From Rubrimonas cliftonensis (lineage in GTDB: Bacteria; Pseudomonadota; Alphaproteobacteria; Rhodobacterales; Rhodobacteraceae), in assembly GCF_900107585.1 (NCBI RefSeq), contig NZ_FNQM01000018.1:1-58007 (forward strand): a DNA stretch of 58,007 nucleotides. Direction: 5' to 3'. Every line of letters starts with the position of its first letter. The first letter of the stretch is position 1. Positions 17,504 to 26,577 of the stretch are shown here, in pieces. The translations under genes and the position numbers were made by a program. Below the pieces are notes generated by a model that saw only the letters and a list, made by a program, of their open reading frames with translations, was not told where the DNA came from and did not search any database.

Positions 17504-19924
17504 TCAGCCGTGCAGGCCGAGGCCGTTGGCGATGCGCCACACCCGCCAGTGGTCATGCGGCATGTGGGCGTGGGTCAGGCCGAAGGGCTTGAACGCGTCC
17601 ATCACCGCGTTGGAGAACATCGGCACGCCGCCGACATTGGGGCTCTCGCCGACGCCCTTGGCCCCGATGGGGTGGTGCGGCGAGGGCGTCACGGTGTGGT
17701 CGGTCTCGTAATGCGGCGTCTCGACGGCGGTGGGGATGAAGAAGTCCATCAGCGTGCCGGTGGTGACGTTGCCGTCCTCGTCATAGGCGATCTCCTGCCC
17801 CATCGCGATGGCCAGCGCCTCGGTCAGCCCGCCATGCACCTGACCCTCGATGATCATAGGGTTGATCCGCGTGCCGCAATCGTCGAGCGCATAGACGCGG
17901 CGCACGTCGCAAACGCCGGTGTCCACATCCACGTCCATCACGCAGATGTAGGCCCCGAACGGATAGGTCATGTTCGGCGGGTCGTAGTAGCTGACGGCCT
18001 CCAAGCCCGGCTCCAGCCCCGGAATCGCCTGATTGTAGGCGGCGAAGGCGATCTCCTTCATGGTCTTGAAGCGCTCCGGCGCGCCCTTGATCTGGAAGCG
18101 GTCGACGTCGAACTCCACGTCGTCGTCGTGGACTTCGAGCAGATACGCCGCGATCATCTGGGCCTTGGCCCTGATCTTGCGCCCCGCCATCGCCGTCGCC
18201 GCGCCGGCCACCGGGGTCGAGCGCGAGCCGTAGGTGCCGAGGCCGTAGGGGGCCGTATCGGTGTCGCCCTCCTCCACGGTGATGTCGTCGGCTGGGATGC
18301 CGATCTCGCTGGCGAGGATCTGCGCGAAGGTCGTCGCGTGGCCCTGGCCCTGGGAGATGGTGCCGAGCCGCGCGATGGCCGAGCCGGTGGGGTGGATGCG
18401 GATCTCGCAGCTGTCGAACATCCCCAGCCCGAGGATGTCGCAGTTCTTGACCGGCCCGGCGCCGACGATCTCGGTGAAGAACGCGACGCCGACGCCCATG
18501 AGCGAGCGCGACTCGCCGCGCTTGAAGGCTTCCAGCCGCTCCGCCTGCTCGGCGCGCAGGCCCTTGTAGTCGACCGCCGCCAGCGCCTGTTCCATCGCCG
18601 TGTGATAGTCGCCGCTGTCGTATTCCCAGCCCAGCGCGGAGTGGTAGGGGAACTGGTCCTTGCGGATGAAGTTCTTCAGCCGCAGCTCGACCGGGTCCAT
18701 GCCGAGCTTGATGGCGAGGATGTCCACCATGCGCTCGATGAAATAGGCGGCCTCGGTCACGCGGAACGAGCAGCGATAGGCGACCCCGCCGGGCGCCTTG
18801 TTGGTGTAGACGCCGTCCACCCCGACATAGGCCACGGGAATGTCGTAGCTGCCGGTGCAGATGTTGAAGAAGCCCGCCGGGAACTTGGTGGGGTCGGCGC
18901 AGGCGTCGAAGCCGCCATGGTCGGCGGTGACGTGGCACCAGAGCCCGGTGATGCGCCCGTCCTTGGTGGCGGCGATGCGGCCGTCCATCCAGTAGTCGCG
19001 CGCGAAGGCGGTGGTCATCAGGTTGTCCATCCGGTCCTCGACCCACTTCACGGGCCGCCCCGTTACGATGGACGCGACGATGGAGCAGACATAGCCGGGA
19101 TAGACGCCGACCTTGTTGCCGAAACCGCCGCCGATGTCGGGCGAGATCACGCGGATGTTGTGCTCGGCGATGCCGGAGATCAGCGAGGCGACCGTGCGCA
19201 CGGCGTGCGGCGCCTGGAACGTGCCCCAGAGCGTCAGCTTGCCGGTGATCTTGTCCATGGAGGCGACGCAGCCGCAGGTCTCCAGCGGGCAGGGATGGGT
19301 GCGGTGGTAGTGGATGCGCTCCTCGGCCACCACGTCGGCGCCGTCGATCACGGCTTCGGTTGCGGCCCTGTCGCCCTGCTCCCACAGGAAGATGTGGTTG
19401 TGGTGGCGGCGGGGGCCGTGGGCGCCCTCGGTCTTGCCGGCGAGGTCCTCGCGCAGCACCGGGGCGTCGGGCTCCAGCGCCTTGAAGGGATCGGTGACGA
19501 CGGGCAGCGCCTCATAGTCCACCTCGACCAGCTCGATGGCGTCGGCGCAGGCGTAGCGGTTCTCGGCGACGACGAAGGCGACTTCCTGGCCCTGGTAGAG
19601 CACCTTGCCGTCGGCCAGCACCATCTGCCTGTCGCCCGCCAGCGTCGGCATCCAGTGCAGGCCGAGCGGCGCGAGGTCCTCCGCCGTCAGCACCGCGATC
19701 ACGCCGGGCACTGCAAGGGCGGCCTCCTTGTTTACCGAGACGACGCGCGCATGGGCGTATGGCGAGCGCACGAAATCGCCGAAAACCATGTCCTTGAGTT
19801 TGATGTCGTCGACATAGGCGCCCTTGCCCTGCGTGAAGCGCACGTCCTCGACGCGCTTGCGCGACGAGCCGAGGCCCTTGAGCGCGGCGGCGCGGTCGCC
19901 GGCCGGGGGGATCATCTCGTTCAT
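17504..19924 (-). CDS. coxL: Aerobic CO dehydrogenase large subunit, form I
   Basis: The catalytic molybdopterin subunit that oxidises CO with water to CO2, two protons and two electrons. At 806 residues it is almost the same length as the Afipia carboxidovorans protein. The active-site loop AYRCSFR is at 382-388; this AYxCSFR signature marks form I (true CO-oxidising) enzymes and Cys385 corresponds to the copper-binding Cys388 of the model enzyme. The catalytic glutamate sits in GVGESPN at about residue 760. Other molybdopterin motifs include GGGFGNK at 265-271 and QGQGHAT. ATG 19924 overlaps the coxS stop (ATGA). Confidence 0.97.
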   Translation of the reverse strand: MNEMIPPAGDRAAALKGLGSSRKRVEDVRFTQGKGAYVDDIKLKDMVFGDFVRSPYAHARVVSVNKEAALAVPGVIAVLTAEDLAPLGLHWMPTLAGDRQMVLADGKVLYQGQEVAFVVAENRYACADAIELVEVDYEALPVVTDPFKALEPDAPVLREDLAGKTEGAHGPRRHHNHIFLWEQGDRAATEAVIDGADVVAEERIHYHRTHPCPLETCGCVASMDKITGKLTLWGTFQAPHAVRTVASLISGIAEHNIRVISPDIGGGFGNKVGVYPGYVCSIVASIVTGRPVKWVEDRMDNLMTTAFARDYWMDGRIAATKDGRITGLWCHVTADHGGFDACADPTKFPAGFFNICTGSYDIPVAYVGVDGVYTNKAPGGVAYRCSFRVTEAAYFIERMVDILAIKLGMDPVELRLKNFIRKDQFPYHSALGWEYDSGDYHTAMEQALAAVDYKGLRAEQAERLEAFKRGESRSLMGVGVAFFTEIVGAGPVKNCDILGLGMFDSCEIRIHPTGSAIARLGTISQGQGHATTFAQILASEIGIPADDITVEEGDTDTAPYGLGTYGSRSTPVAGAATAMAGRKIRAKAQMIAAYLLEVHDDDVEFDVDRFQIKGAPERFKTMKEIAFAAYNQAIPGLEPGLEAVSYYDPPNMTYPFGAYICVMDVDVDTGVCDVRRVYALDDCGTRINPMIIEGQVHGGLTEALAIAMGQEIAYDEDGNVTTGTLMDFFIPTAVETPHYETDHTVTPSPHHPIGAKGVGESPNVGGVPMFSNAVMDAFKPFGLTHAHMPHDHWRVWRIANGLGLHG

Positions 19925-20415
19925 TCGGCGGCCTCCTTCTGCGCCTGCATCACGGGCGCGGCGGCGAGAACCGCCTTGACGATGTTCTGGTAGCCGGTGC
20001 AGCGGCAGAGGTTGCCGGCCAGCCCGAAGCGCACTTCCGCCTCGGTCGGGCTGGGGTTCTCCTGCAGCAGCCTGTAGGCGCGGGTGATCATGCCGGGGGT
20101 GCAGTAGCCGCATTGCAGCCCGTGATGCTCGCGGAACGCTTCCTGAAGCGGGTGCAGCGTCCCGTCCGCCGCCGCCAGCCCCTCGACCGTGGTGATCTCG
20201 GCGCCGTTCGCCTGCGCCACGAACATGGTGCAGGCCTTCACCGAGCGGCCGCCCATGTCCACCGTGCAGGCGCCGCAATGGGAGCTCTCGCAACCGATAT
20301 GCGGCCCGGTGATCCCGAGCTCCTCGCGCAGGAAGTGGATGAGCAGGGTGCGCGGCTCGGCGAGCGCCTCGACGGCCTTGCCGTTGACCGTGAGCTTGAC
20401 GTGCATCTTCGACAT
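19921..20415 (-). CDS. coxS: Aerobic CO dehydrogenase small subunit (2Fe-2S)
   Basis: The electron-transfer subunit, 164 residues with two [2Fe-2S] clusters. The plant-ferredoxin-like cluster uses Cys42, Cys47, Cys50 and Cys62; the helical cluster uses Cys102, Cys105, Cys137 and Cys139 (CGYC and CRC motifs). Electrons pass from the Mo-Cu site in CoxL to FAD in CoxM. The ATG at 20415 has a strong GAGGAGG upstream, which rules out longer frames. It lies 14 bp after coxM and overlaps coxL by 4 bp. Confidence 0.96.
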   Translation of the reverse strand: MSKMHVKLTVNGKAVEALAEPRTLLIHFLREELGITGPHIGCESSHCGACTVDMGGRSVKACTMFVAQANGAEITTVEGLAAADGTLHPLQEAFREHHGLQCGYCTPGMITRAYRLLQENPSPTEAEVRFGLAGNLCRCTGYQNIVKAVLAAAPVMQAQKEAAE

Positions 20416-20429
20416 CTGGCTGACCCTCC

Positions 20430-21287
20430 TCAGGCGCGGCTGGCGGCGCGGGCGACGGCCCGGCGCAGCATCACGCCGGCGACGTGGCGCTTGAACTCCA
20501 CCGGCCCGCGCGTGTCGGCGCCCGGTGCGATGTCGCCCTGCATGGCGGCGACCGCCGCATCCAGCGCGGCGGCGTCGAGCGGCGAGCCGACCAGCGCATC
20601 CGCCGCGGCCTGCGAGAAGATCGGCCGGTCGGCGAGGTTGGTCATGGCGACGGACGCCGCCGCGCAGCGCCCGCCCTCCATCCGCAGCAGCACGGCGGCG
20701 GCGGCGGTGGCGTAGTCGCCGATCTTGCGCTTCTGCTTCTCGTAGGCGTAGCCGGCGCCCGCATGGCCGGAGAAGGCGATCTCGCTGAGGATCTCGTCCT
20801 CTGCGCGCGCGGTGTCGTAGGCGCCGAAGTAGAATTCCCGCGCCCTCACCTGCCGCGCGCCCTCCGGGCCGACCAGCGTGAAGGCGGCGTCGAGGCACTG
20901 CATCAGGCCGGGCATGTCGTTGCCGGGGTCGCCGTTGGCGAGGTTGCCGCCGATGGTGCCCATGTAGCGCACCTGCGGGTCGGCGATCTGCAGCGCGGCC
21001 TCGCGCACCAGCGGCGCGGCCTGCGCGAGCGCGGCGTCCTCGATCAGCATGTGCTGCGTCGTCATGGCGCCGATGCGGACCTCGCCGCCCGAGACCGCGA
21101 TCCCCGCCAGCCCCTCCACGCCCTGGAGGTCGATGAGATGCGCCGGCGCCGCCATGCGCAGCTTCATCATCGGGATGAGGCTGTGGCCGCCGGCGACCAC
21201 GCGCGCATCCTCGCCCAGCGACGCGACAAGGCGCGCAGCCTCCTGCACCGTCGCGGGACGGTGGTAGTCGAACGATCCGGGGATCAT
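20430..21287 (-). CDS. coxM: Aerobic CO dehydrogenase medium subunit (FAD)
   Basis: The flavoprotein subunit, 285 residues, which passes electrons from CO oxidation to the respiratory chain. FAD-binding motifs [13 protein letters not shown] (32-44) and TIGGN (111-115) are intact. It is the first gene of the cox operon in this window; the start has the strong ribosome site GGGAGGGGG. The 96 bp between it and the upstream ABC-like gene (21288-21383) is the only place for an operon promoter, but I could not assign hexamers. No coxB/coxC sensors or regulators are next to it. Confidence 0.95.
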   Translation of the reverse strand: MIPGSFDYHRPATVQEAARLVASLGEDARVVAGGHSLIPMMKLRMAAPAHLIDLQGVEGLAGIAVSGGEVRIGAMTTQHMLIEDAALAQAAPLVREAALQIADPQVRYMGTIGGNLANGDPGNDMPGLMQCLDAAFTLVGPEGARQVRAREFYFGAYDTARAEDEILSEIAFSGHAGAGYAYEKQKRKIGDYATAAAAVLLRMEGGRCAAASVAMTNLADRPIFSQAAADALVGSPLDAAALDAAVAAMQGDIAPGADTRGPVEFKRHVAGVMLRRAVARAASRA

Positions 21288-21383
21288 GCCCCCTCCCTGA
21301 TGTTGTCTTCGCGCGTTTTGATCGCGCCTGACCTAGAGCTAGCGCGACAGTGCGCCGCAGGAAAGCGGGAATCGCGCCGCCCT

Positions 21384-22373
21384 TCAGGGAAGCCGGAGCG
21401 TGACGGCGGGGCCGGGGTCGACGTCGGGCGCCAGGACGAGCTCAGGCGCCGTCGCCTCGCGGATCAGCCGGTACTTCACCAGCGCGTCCGAATACTCGCG
21501 GTAGAACGCAAGCACCGCGTCCCACGGCCCGCTGACCTGACGCATCCCCGAGATGAAGGCCACCAGCACGCCGACGGTCGTCTCGCCCCTGACGGCCATC
21601 GCCCCGCCGACCAGCAGCACCAGCATCAGCGCGCCCTTCTCCGTCGCGCTGAGCAGGGCCTTGAGGGTCGCCTTGAACACGTTCATGCGCAGGCGCAGCC
21701 GGTATGCGAGGCGCAGCTCGCCGAGCGCGAGACGGCCGGCGCCGCGCGCCGCGCCGGCGCCGATGTCCTGCGCCGCGCGGCGGACCGCCTTCACCCGCCG
21801 CGCCGACATCCGGTTGATGCGCTGCTGGATCAGCGGGGTCATGAGCGCCTGCAGCGCCAGGCCGCCCACGCCGATCGCCGCGAGGCCCGGCTCGGTCGCC
21901 GCCATGAAGCCGAAGACGCCCAGCAGGGCGCCGCCCTCCACCAGCGGCACGTTGATCGCCTCCGCCGCGAAGCCGCCCAGCGGATAGGCCTCCTCCGCGA
22001 CGATGGCCGTCACGGGGCCGGCGGCCCGCGCCCGTTCCGGTTCCCCGCGTCTGAGCTGGGCGTCGAGCACGCGCTGCCGAAGATACCGCGCGACATGCGC
22101 GGCGATGAGGCCCCTTGCGTAGTAGATCGCGAACTTCACGCCCGCGGCCGCCAGCATGGCCGCGGCGAAGGCGAGGACGAGCAGCCCGAGCAGCGAGAGG
22201 TCGCCGGCAGGGATCGCGTCGTCGATGATCCGCCGCTGCACCTCGAGCGGCAGCACCGAGAGCGGCGGGATCAGCAGCGCCATCAGGATCACCGCGACCT
22301 GCTGGGCGGCGCTGCGCCGAAGGATCAGCGTGTAGATGCTCTCGGGCAGGGGCCCGCGGTCGAAACGCCGCAC
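21384..22373 (-). CDS. ABC-exporter transmembrane domain protein lacking an ATPase domain
   Basis: A 329-residue membrane protein matching the type I ABC exporter transmembrane fold: about six hydrophobic segments (near 26-46, 62-82, 139-159, 163-183, 249-269) and coupling-helix-like stretches such as [12 protein letters not shown]. It ends at TLRLP, where an exporter would enter its ATP-binding domain. No Walker A, signature or Walker B sequence follows in any frame before coxM, so the nucleotide-binding half is absent rather than frameshifted. It may pair with a separate ATPase. Related stand-alone proteins exist in Proteobacteria as far as I recall; substrate unknown. Confidence 0.75.
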   Translation of the reverse strand: MRRFDRGPLPESIYTLILRRSAAQQVAVILMALLIPPLSVLPLEVQRRIIDDAIPAGDLSLLGLLVLAFAAAMLAAAGVKFAIYYARGLIAAHVARYLRQRVLDAQLRRGEPERARAAGPVTAIVAEEAYPLGGFAAEAINVPLVEGGALLGVFGFMAATEPGLAAIGVGGLALQALMTPLIQQRINRMSARRVKAVRRAAQDIGAGAARGAGRLALGELRLAYRLRLRMNVFKATLKALLSATEKGALMLVLLVGGAMAVRGETTVGVLVAFISGMRQVSGPWDAVLAFYREYSDALVKYRLIREATAPELVLAPDVDPGPAVTLRLP

Positions 22374-22461
22374 TCGTCGCTCCTCCGACGGGGTGCGCCG
22401 ACGCCGGCGCGAGATGAAGGAACTGTGAACATCGGGCGCCGGGGAACCGCCCGCAAGCGGC

Positions 22462-23238
22462 TCACGCCTTGCGGGGCGGCTTGCCGAAGCGCATTCCCGG
22501 CGCCGACAGCCGGTCCGCCCCGCCGATCCAGGCGTAGGCGAGCAGGCATGGCGCCTTGTCGCCGACCGTGATGCGGTGGTGCTGGCCAGGGCGGTTGAGG
22601 ATCAGCGACCCCGGCGCGTACACCGCCGCGTCGTTCTCCGACCACGCGCCGGCGAGCGAGACGTAGCTCTCCTCGATCCCCTCATGGGCGTGCTGCGGAT
22701 AGACCGCGCCGGGACTGAACAGCACGAGCCCGAGGATGACCTCGTCCGAGGCGACAGGGCCGCGCGGCCCGGCGAGCTCGGCGAAGGCGTAGCGGCTCGC
22801 GAGCGCGCCGGGCATCCGGTCATAGCCGTACTCCCACGCGAGCTCGGGCGCGACGCGGCTCAGCGTGCGCCCCATGGAGGCGAGCGGGCCGTTGGCCGCG
22901 AGGTCGAGCGCCCGCGGCAGATGCGCGGTGACGGGGCGGCTTTCCGGCTGGCGCGGGATGAAGGGCGGATTTGACTGCATCAGCCGCCCCAGCGCGTCGC
23001 GCACCCGCTTCTGGTGGCTGCGGATGATCGCGCTGCCGCCGGCTGAGCTGCGCCGGTAGACCTCGTCGAGGTCGGTCAGAAGCCAGCGCCAGTCCGCCCA
23101 TTGCGAGAGGCGCTGGGGGGCGGGCTCCGGCGCCGGGGCAGGTTCGGGTTCGGGCTCGGGTTCCCGCGGCGCCCCGGTCGCCCCGTCGCAGGCGCTGCCG
23201 GTCGCGGTTTCGGCCGCGGGTCCGGCCGCGCCGGTCAC
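22462..23238 (-). CDS. dddL: Dimethylsulfoniopropionate lyase DddL
   Basis: A cupin enzyme that cleaves the algal osmolyte DMSP into dimethyl sulfide and acrylate. From the GTG at 23238 it has 258 residues. Residues 1-43 are a Pro/Glu-rich extension (PEPEPEPAPAPEP); the DddL domain starts around 47 (WADWRWLLTDLDEVY). Cupin motif 1, HAHEGIEESY, supplies His183, His185 and a glutamate; motif 2, YAPGSLILNRPGQHHRI, supplies His220 or 221. The GTG overlaps the TGA of the upstream hydroxylase, and no later start codon precedes the domain. The assignment rests on recalled similarity to roseobacter DddL. Confidence 0.85.
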   Translation of the reverse strand: MTGAAGPAAETATGSACDGATGAPREPEPEPEPAPAPEPAPQRLSQWADWRWLLTDLDEVYRRSSAGGSAIIRSHQKRVRDALGRLMQSNPPFIPRQPESRPVTAHLPRALDLAANGPLASMGRTLSRVAPELAWEYGYDRMPGALASRYAFAELAGPRGPVASDEVILGLVLFSPGAVYPQHAHEGIEESYVSLAGAWSENDAAVYAPGSLILNRPGQHHRITVGDKAPCLLAYAWIGGADRLSAPGMRFGKPPRKA

Positions 23239-24437
23239 GACGCGCCCATCCCGATGCGCATGGCCAGCCGGCGCGCGAAGGGCAGGCGGGCGACGGCGGC
23301 GAGACCCAGCCGGCGCAGGTCGCGCAGCGGCTGCGCCTCGGCGCGCGCCGCGCGGTTCAGAGCGTCCACCCCGGCCACCCGCGCGAGCGTCTCGGGCTGG
23401 CGCCGGCGGGCGTAGGCCGAGAGCAGCGCGGGGCCGCCGATGTCCTCGCCGCGCTCCCGCGCCGAGGCGAGGCGGCCGGCGAGATCCTCCAGATCGGCCA
23501 GCGACATGTTGAGCCCCTGCGCCCCGATGGGCGGGATGACGTGGACCGCCTCGGCGATCAGCGCGGTCCGGCGCGCGGTCATCGCCGTGGAGACCTGCCC
23601 GACGATCGGCCAGGCGGCCATGCGCCCGACGCGCTCCAGCCTGCCGAGCACGTCGAGCCCGCGGTAGTTCAGCGCCCCGTGGAAGGCGGCGTCGTCCATC
23701 GCCGCCAGCCGGTCCGCCTCGGCCGCGGGGGCCATCCACACGACCGAGGACATGTGGCGCCCGTCATGGTCCTGCATCGGCACCAGCGTGAACGGCCCGC
23801 CGGCGCGGTGGATCTCCGTCGAGACGCCGCCATGGGGGCGGGGGTGGCTCACGGCGAAGACCAGCGCCTTCTGGCCGTAATCCCAGCGCCGCGCCGAGAC
23901 GCCGGCGAAGCGCCGCACCGCGCTGTCGCGCCCGTCCGCCCCGATCACGAGGCGCGCGCGCAGCGCCGTCCCGTCGCCGAGCCGGGCGAGCGCGGCGTCC
24001 TCCCGCAGGGTCAGCGCCTCCAGCGCCGCGGGCGCGCGCACCGGGACGTCGAGCGCGGCCAGACGCTCCTGCAGCGCCGCGCGCGCGGCGGCGTTCTGCA
24101 CGTTCCAGCCGAACGGGCGGTCGCCGACCTCGCCGCTGTCGAAGTCCGCCGTCTCCCGCGCGACGTTCTCCCGCCCGCCGGCGTCGAGGATGCGCATGGT
24201 CCAGAGCGCCTCGGCGCCGGCGCCCATCGCCTCCCAGGCGCCGGCGCGGCGCAGCGTCTCGACGGCCGGCTGCAGGAAGGCGGTGGTGCGCAGGTCTGCC
24301 CCCGCCTGCGCCACGTCTGTCGGCGGCGGCGCGGCGCGGTCGGCCAGGACGACGGAGAAGCCGTCCGACGCCAGCCGCGCCGCCGCCGCCATGCCGGCGA
24401 GGCCGCCGCCGACCACGAGGATGTCGATGCGCTCCAT
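23235..24437 (-). CDS. UbiH/UbiF/COQ6-family FAD-dependent hydroxylase
   Basis: A 400-residue flavin monooxygenase of the family that hydroxylates the ubiquinone ring. The N-terminal dinucleotide-binding motif GGGLAGMAA is at 10-18; a second FAD motif, GADGRDSAVRR, lies mid-protein; and VIPPIGAQGLNMSLADLEDLA matches the family C-terminal flavin-contact region (DG-GD type sites). Which ring position it modifies cannot be read from sequence. It overlaps dddL by 4 bp and is 12 bp downstream of the nucleotidase gene, but a biochemical link with DMSP cleavage is not obvious. Confidence 0.88.
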   Translation of the reverse strand: MERIDILVVGGGLAGMAAAARLASDGFSVVLADRAAPPPTDVAQAGADLRTTAFLQPAVETLRRAGAWEAMGAGAEALWTMRILDAGGRENVARETADFDSGEVGDRPFGWNVQNAAARAALQERLAALDVPVRAPAALEALTLREDAALARLGDGTALRARLVIGADGRDSAVRRFAGVSARRWDYGQKALVFAVSHPRPHGGVSTEIHRAGGPFTLVPMQDHDGRHMSSVVWMAPAAEADRLAAMDDAAFHGALNYRGLDVLGRLERVGRMAAWPIVGQVSTAMTARRTALIAEAVHVIPPIGAQGLNMSLADLEDLAGRLASARERGEDIGGPALLSAYARRRQPETLARVAGVDALNRAARAEAQPLRDLRRLGLAAVARLPFARRLAMRIGMGAS

Positions 24438-24449
24438 GGGCGGTCCCTC

Positions 24450-25098
24450 TCAGGCGGCGATTCGGGTCAGGAAGGCGGCGAGGTCGTCGGCGACGTGGTG
24501 GACGTGATCCTGACGCGCCTCGGCCGCGTCGGCGGGACGCCAGATCGTCGCCATGCCGAGCTCGGACGGCACGCGGAGGTTGCGCTGACAGTCCTCCACC
24601 ATCGCACCGAGCAGCGGGTCGAAGCCGTCGGCGCCGAAGACGGTCTCGAAGGCGGCGCGCTGGGGCTTCACGACATAGCCGGCGTCCTCGACGCCATAGA
24701 CCGCCTCGAAACAGCCCGAGAGCCCGAGCGCGGCGGCGACGCCGGCGCCATGGGCGCGCGACCCGTTGGTGTAGATCACCTTGCGGCCCGGCAGCGCGTC
24801 GATGGCGTCGCGCAGCGCGTGATCCTGCGCGACGGCGCTGAGGTCGATGGCGTGCACGTCGTCGAGGAACGGGTCCGGCGCGACGCCGTGCCGCGCCATC
24901 AGCCCCGCCAGCGTGGTGCCGTGGGCGTGGAAATACTCCACCCGCAGGGCCTCCGCCGCCTCGCGGCTGATCGAGAGCGCGCGCATCACATAGTCGGTGA
25001 TGCGCGCGCTCACCTGCTCCCACAGGCCGAGGCCGGGGGCGTAGAGGGTGTTGTCGAGATCGAACACCCAGGTTTCGACGGCGCGCAGGCCGTGCGGC

Positions 25099-25115
<17 letters not shown>
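24450..25115 (-). CDS. Pyrimidine 5'-nucleotidase (HAD family)
   Basis: A 221-residue HAD-superfamily phosphatase of the Phm8/Sdt1-like pyrimidine 5'-nucleotidase subgroup. Motif I is FDLDNTLY with nucleophile Asp19 and Asp21; motif II is [11 protein letters not shown]; the Lys of motif III is in YVVKPQ; motif IV is the acidic MVEDCQRNL. It probably dephosphorylates UMP/CMP or related nucleotides in salvage. It overlaps the end of msrB by 17 bp and precedes the hydroxylase gene, so msrB, this gene, the hydroxylase and dddL appear to be one transcript. Confidence 0.85.
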
Positions 25116-25491
<376 letters not shown>

Positions 25492-25610
25492 TCCATCCCA
25501 CTCATTTTTTGCGCCTTCGTGACGCGGCTGCGCGGCGCGTCACGCCTATGTCGCAACGGTGTTGTATCGCAGGCTCGACATAGCTCGCAAAGACGGTGTG
25601 CGGAGGGGTG
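25492..25610. promoter_or_regulatory. Divergent msrB/olsB region with two inverted repeats
   Basis: The region holds a perfect 8-bp dyad GTGACGCG (25519-25526) / CGCGTCAC (25536-25543) with a 9-bp spacer, and a 7-bp pair TATGTCG (25547-25553) / CGACATA (25576-25582). A T-run (ATTTTTTG) sits near 25504-25511. The olsB ribosome site GGAGGGG is at 25602-25608. The dyads are candidate operators or leader hairpins; no PhoB box is visible. Confidence 0.5.
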
Positions 25611-26375
25611 ATGCCGGTCTTTTTACGGGGACGCTACGCGGTTCGGCTTGCGATGGGCGAGGAGGACGTGCGGGCCGCCCAGCGCCTGCGTTACCTCACC
25701 TTCATCGAGGGCCGCGGCATGGCGCCGGCGAAGGAGGGGCCGCGGGCGCAGGGGCTGGACGCCGACGATCTCGACGCCGCCTGCGACCACATGCTGGTCG
25801 AGGACAAGCGCTCGGGCCAGCTCGTGTGCTGCTTCCGGATGATGCGGCTGGACGACGGCTCCCAGATCGCCCGCAGCTACTCGGCGCGCTACTACGACCT
25901 CTCCGCGCTGGCGGACTATCCCGGCCCGATGGTCGAGATGGGGCGCTTCTGCATCCACCCCGCCTTTCGCGACCCCGACGTGCTGCGCGCGGCCTGGGGC
26001 GCGATGACGCGCTACGTCGACGAGCGCAAGGTCGGGATGCTGTTCGGCTGCTCCAGCTTCGAAGGGGTGGACGCCGAGGGCTACATGGACGCCTTCGCTC
26101 TGCTGAAGGAGCGCCATCTCGCGCCGCCGCGGTGGCTGCCGCGCGTCAAGGCGCCCAAGGTGTTCCGCTTCGCCTCGATGCTCGGCCTGCGCCGGCCCGA
26201 CATGAAACTCGCGATGCGGCGCATGCCGCCGCTGCTGCGCACCTATCTCGTGATGGGGGGGTGGGTCTCCGACCACGCGGTGATCGACAACGACCTCAAC
26301 ACCCTGCACGTCTTCACCGGGGTCGAGATCGCGCGCGTGCCGGAGGCCCGCGTCAGGCTGCTGCGCGGGGCGTGA
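25611..26375 (+). CDS. olsB: Ornithine-acyl-ACP N-acyltransferase (OlsB-like)
   Basis: A 254-residue GNAT-fold enzyme predicted to transfer a 3-hydroxyacyl group from acyl carrier protein to ornithine, the first step of ornithine-lipid synthesis; the lyso-lipid is then acylated by OlsA, which is not in this window. Family features are RYLTFIEGRG near the N-terminus, DHMLVEDKRSGQLVCCFRMM, and VEMGRFCIHPAFRDPDVLRAAWGAM in the acetyl-CoA/ACP-binding core. I chose ATG 25611 because GGAGGGG ends 2-3 bp before an adjacent GTG and the GGAGG is optimally spaced; an upstream GTG at 25596 is unlikely. Confidence 0.85.
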   Translation: MPVFLRGRYAVRLAMGEEDVRAAQRLRYLTFIEGRGMAPAKEGPRAQGLDADDLDAACDHMLVEDKRSGQLVCCFRMMRLDDGSQIARSYSARYYDLSALADYPGPMVEMGRFCIHPAFRDPDVLRAAWGAMTRYVDERKVGMLFGCSSFEGVDAEGYMDAFALLKERHLAPPRWLPRVKAPKVFRFASMLGLRRPDMKLAMRRMPPLLRTYLVMGGWVSDHAVIDNDLNTLHVFTGVEIARVPEARVRLLRGA

Positions 26376-26410
26376 CCGTCCCGGCTCCGATCGCGGGGGG
26401 CCGCGCTGGA

Positions 26411-26545
26411 CTGGATCGCGCCGGCCTGAGCTGCGCCGGCCTGAGCTGCGCCGGCCTGAGCTGCGCCGGCCTGAGCTGCGCCGGCCTGAGCTGCGCCGGC
26501 CTGAGCTGCGCCGGCCTCGACCGCGCCGGACCGGGCCGCGCTGGA
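26411..26545. repeat. 15-bp tandem repeat between olsB and the hydrolase gene
   Basis: Six perfect copies of CTGAGCTGCGCCGGC run from 26426 to 26515. A degenerate copy precedes them (26411-26425) and two follow (26516-26545). The array fills most of the 202-bp gap between olsB and the hydrolase gene (26376-26577). Because 15 is a multiple of three, it stays open in shadow frames (for example as repeated SCAGL), but no start or ribosome site supports translation. I see nothing else in the gap. Confidence 0.9.
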
Positions 26546-26577
26546 CTGGGCGCGCCGCCTGGCGCAGTCTGCCGGTC

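Noticed and set aside
17510-19993. An 827-codon frame opposite coxL
   Set aside because: Its composition reflects the complement of CoxL codons; coxL is clearly the real gene.
22374-22461. A hidden ABC ATPase domain associated with the ABC-like membrane gene
   Set aside because: The membrane gene reads leftward, so its C-terminal side is 21288-21383, which is too short; this upstream gap also contains no Walker motifs.
26411-26545. CRISPR array
   Set aside because: Units are contiguous 15-mers with no spacers, and no cas genes are nearby.
26396-26560. Reading the 15-bp repeat as a pentapeptide-repeat protein (SCAGL units)
   Set aside because: The frame belongs to an out-of-frame extension over olsB with no start; real pentapeptide-repeat proteins show A(D/N)LXX with other features.
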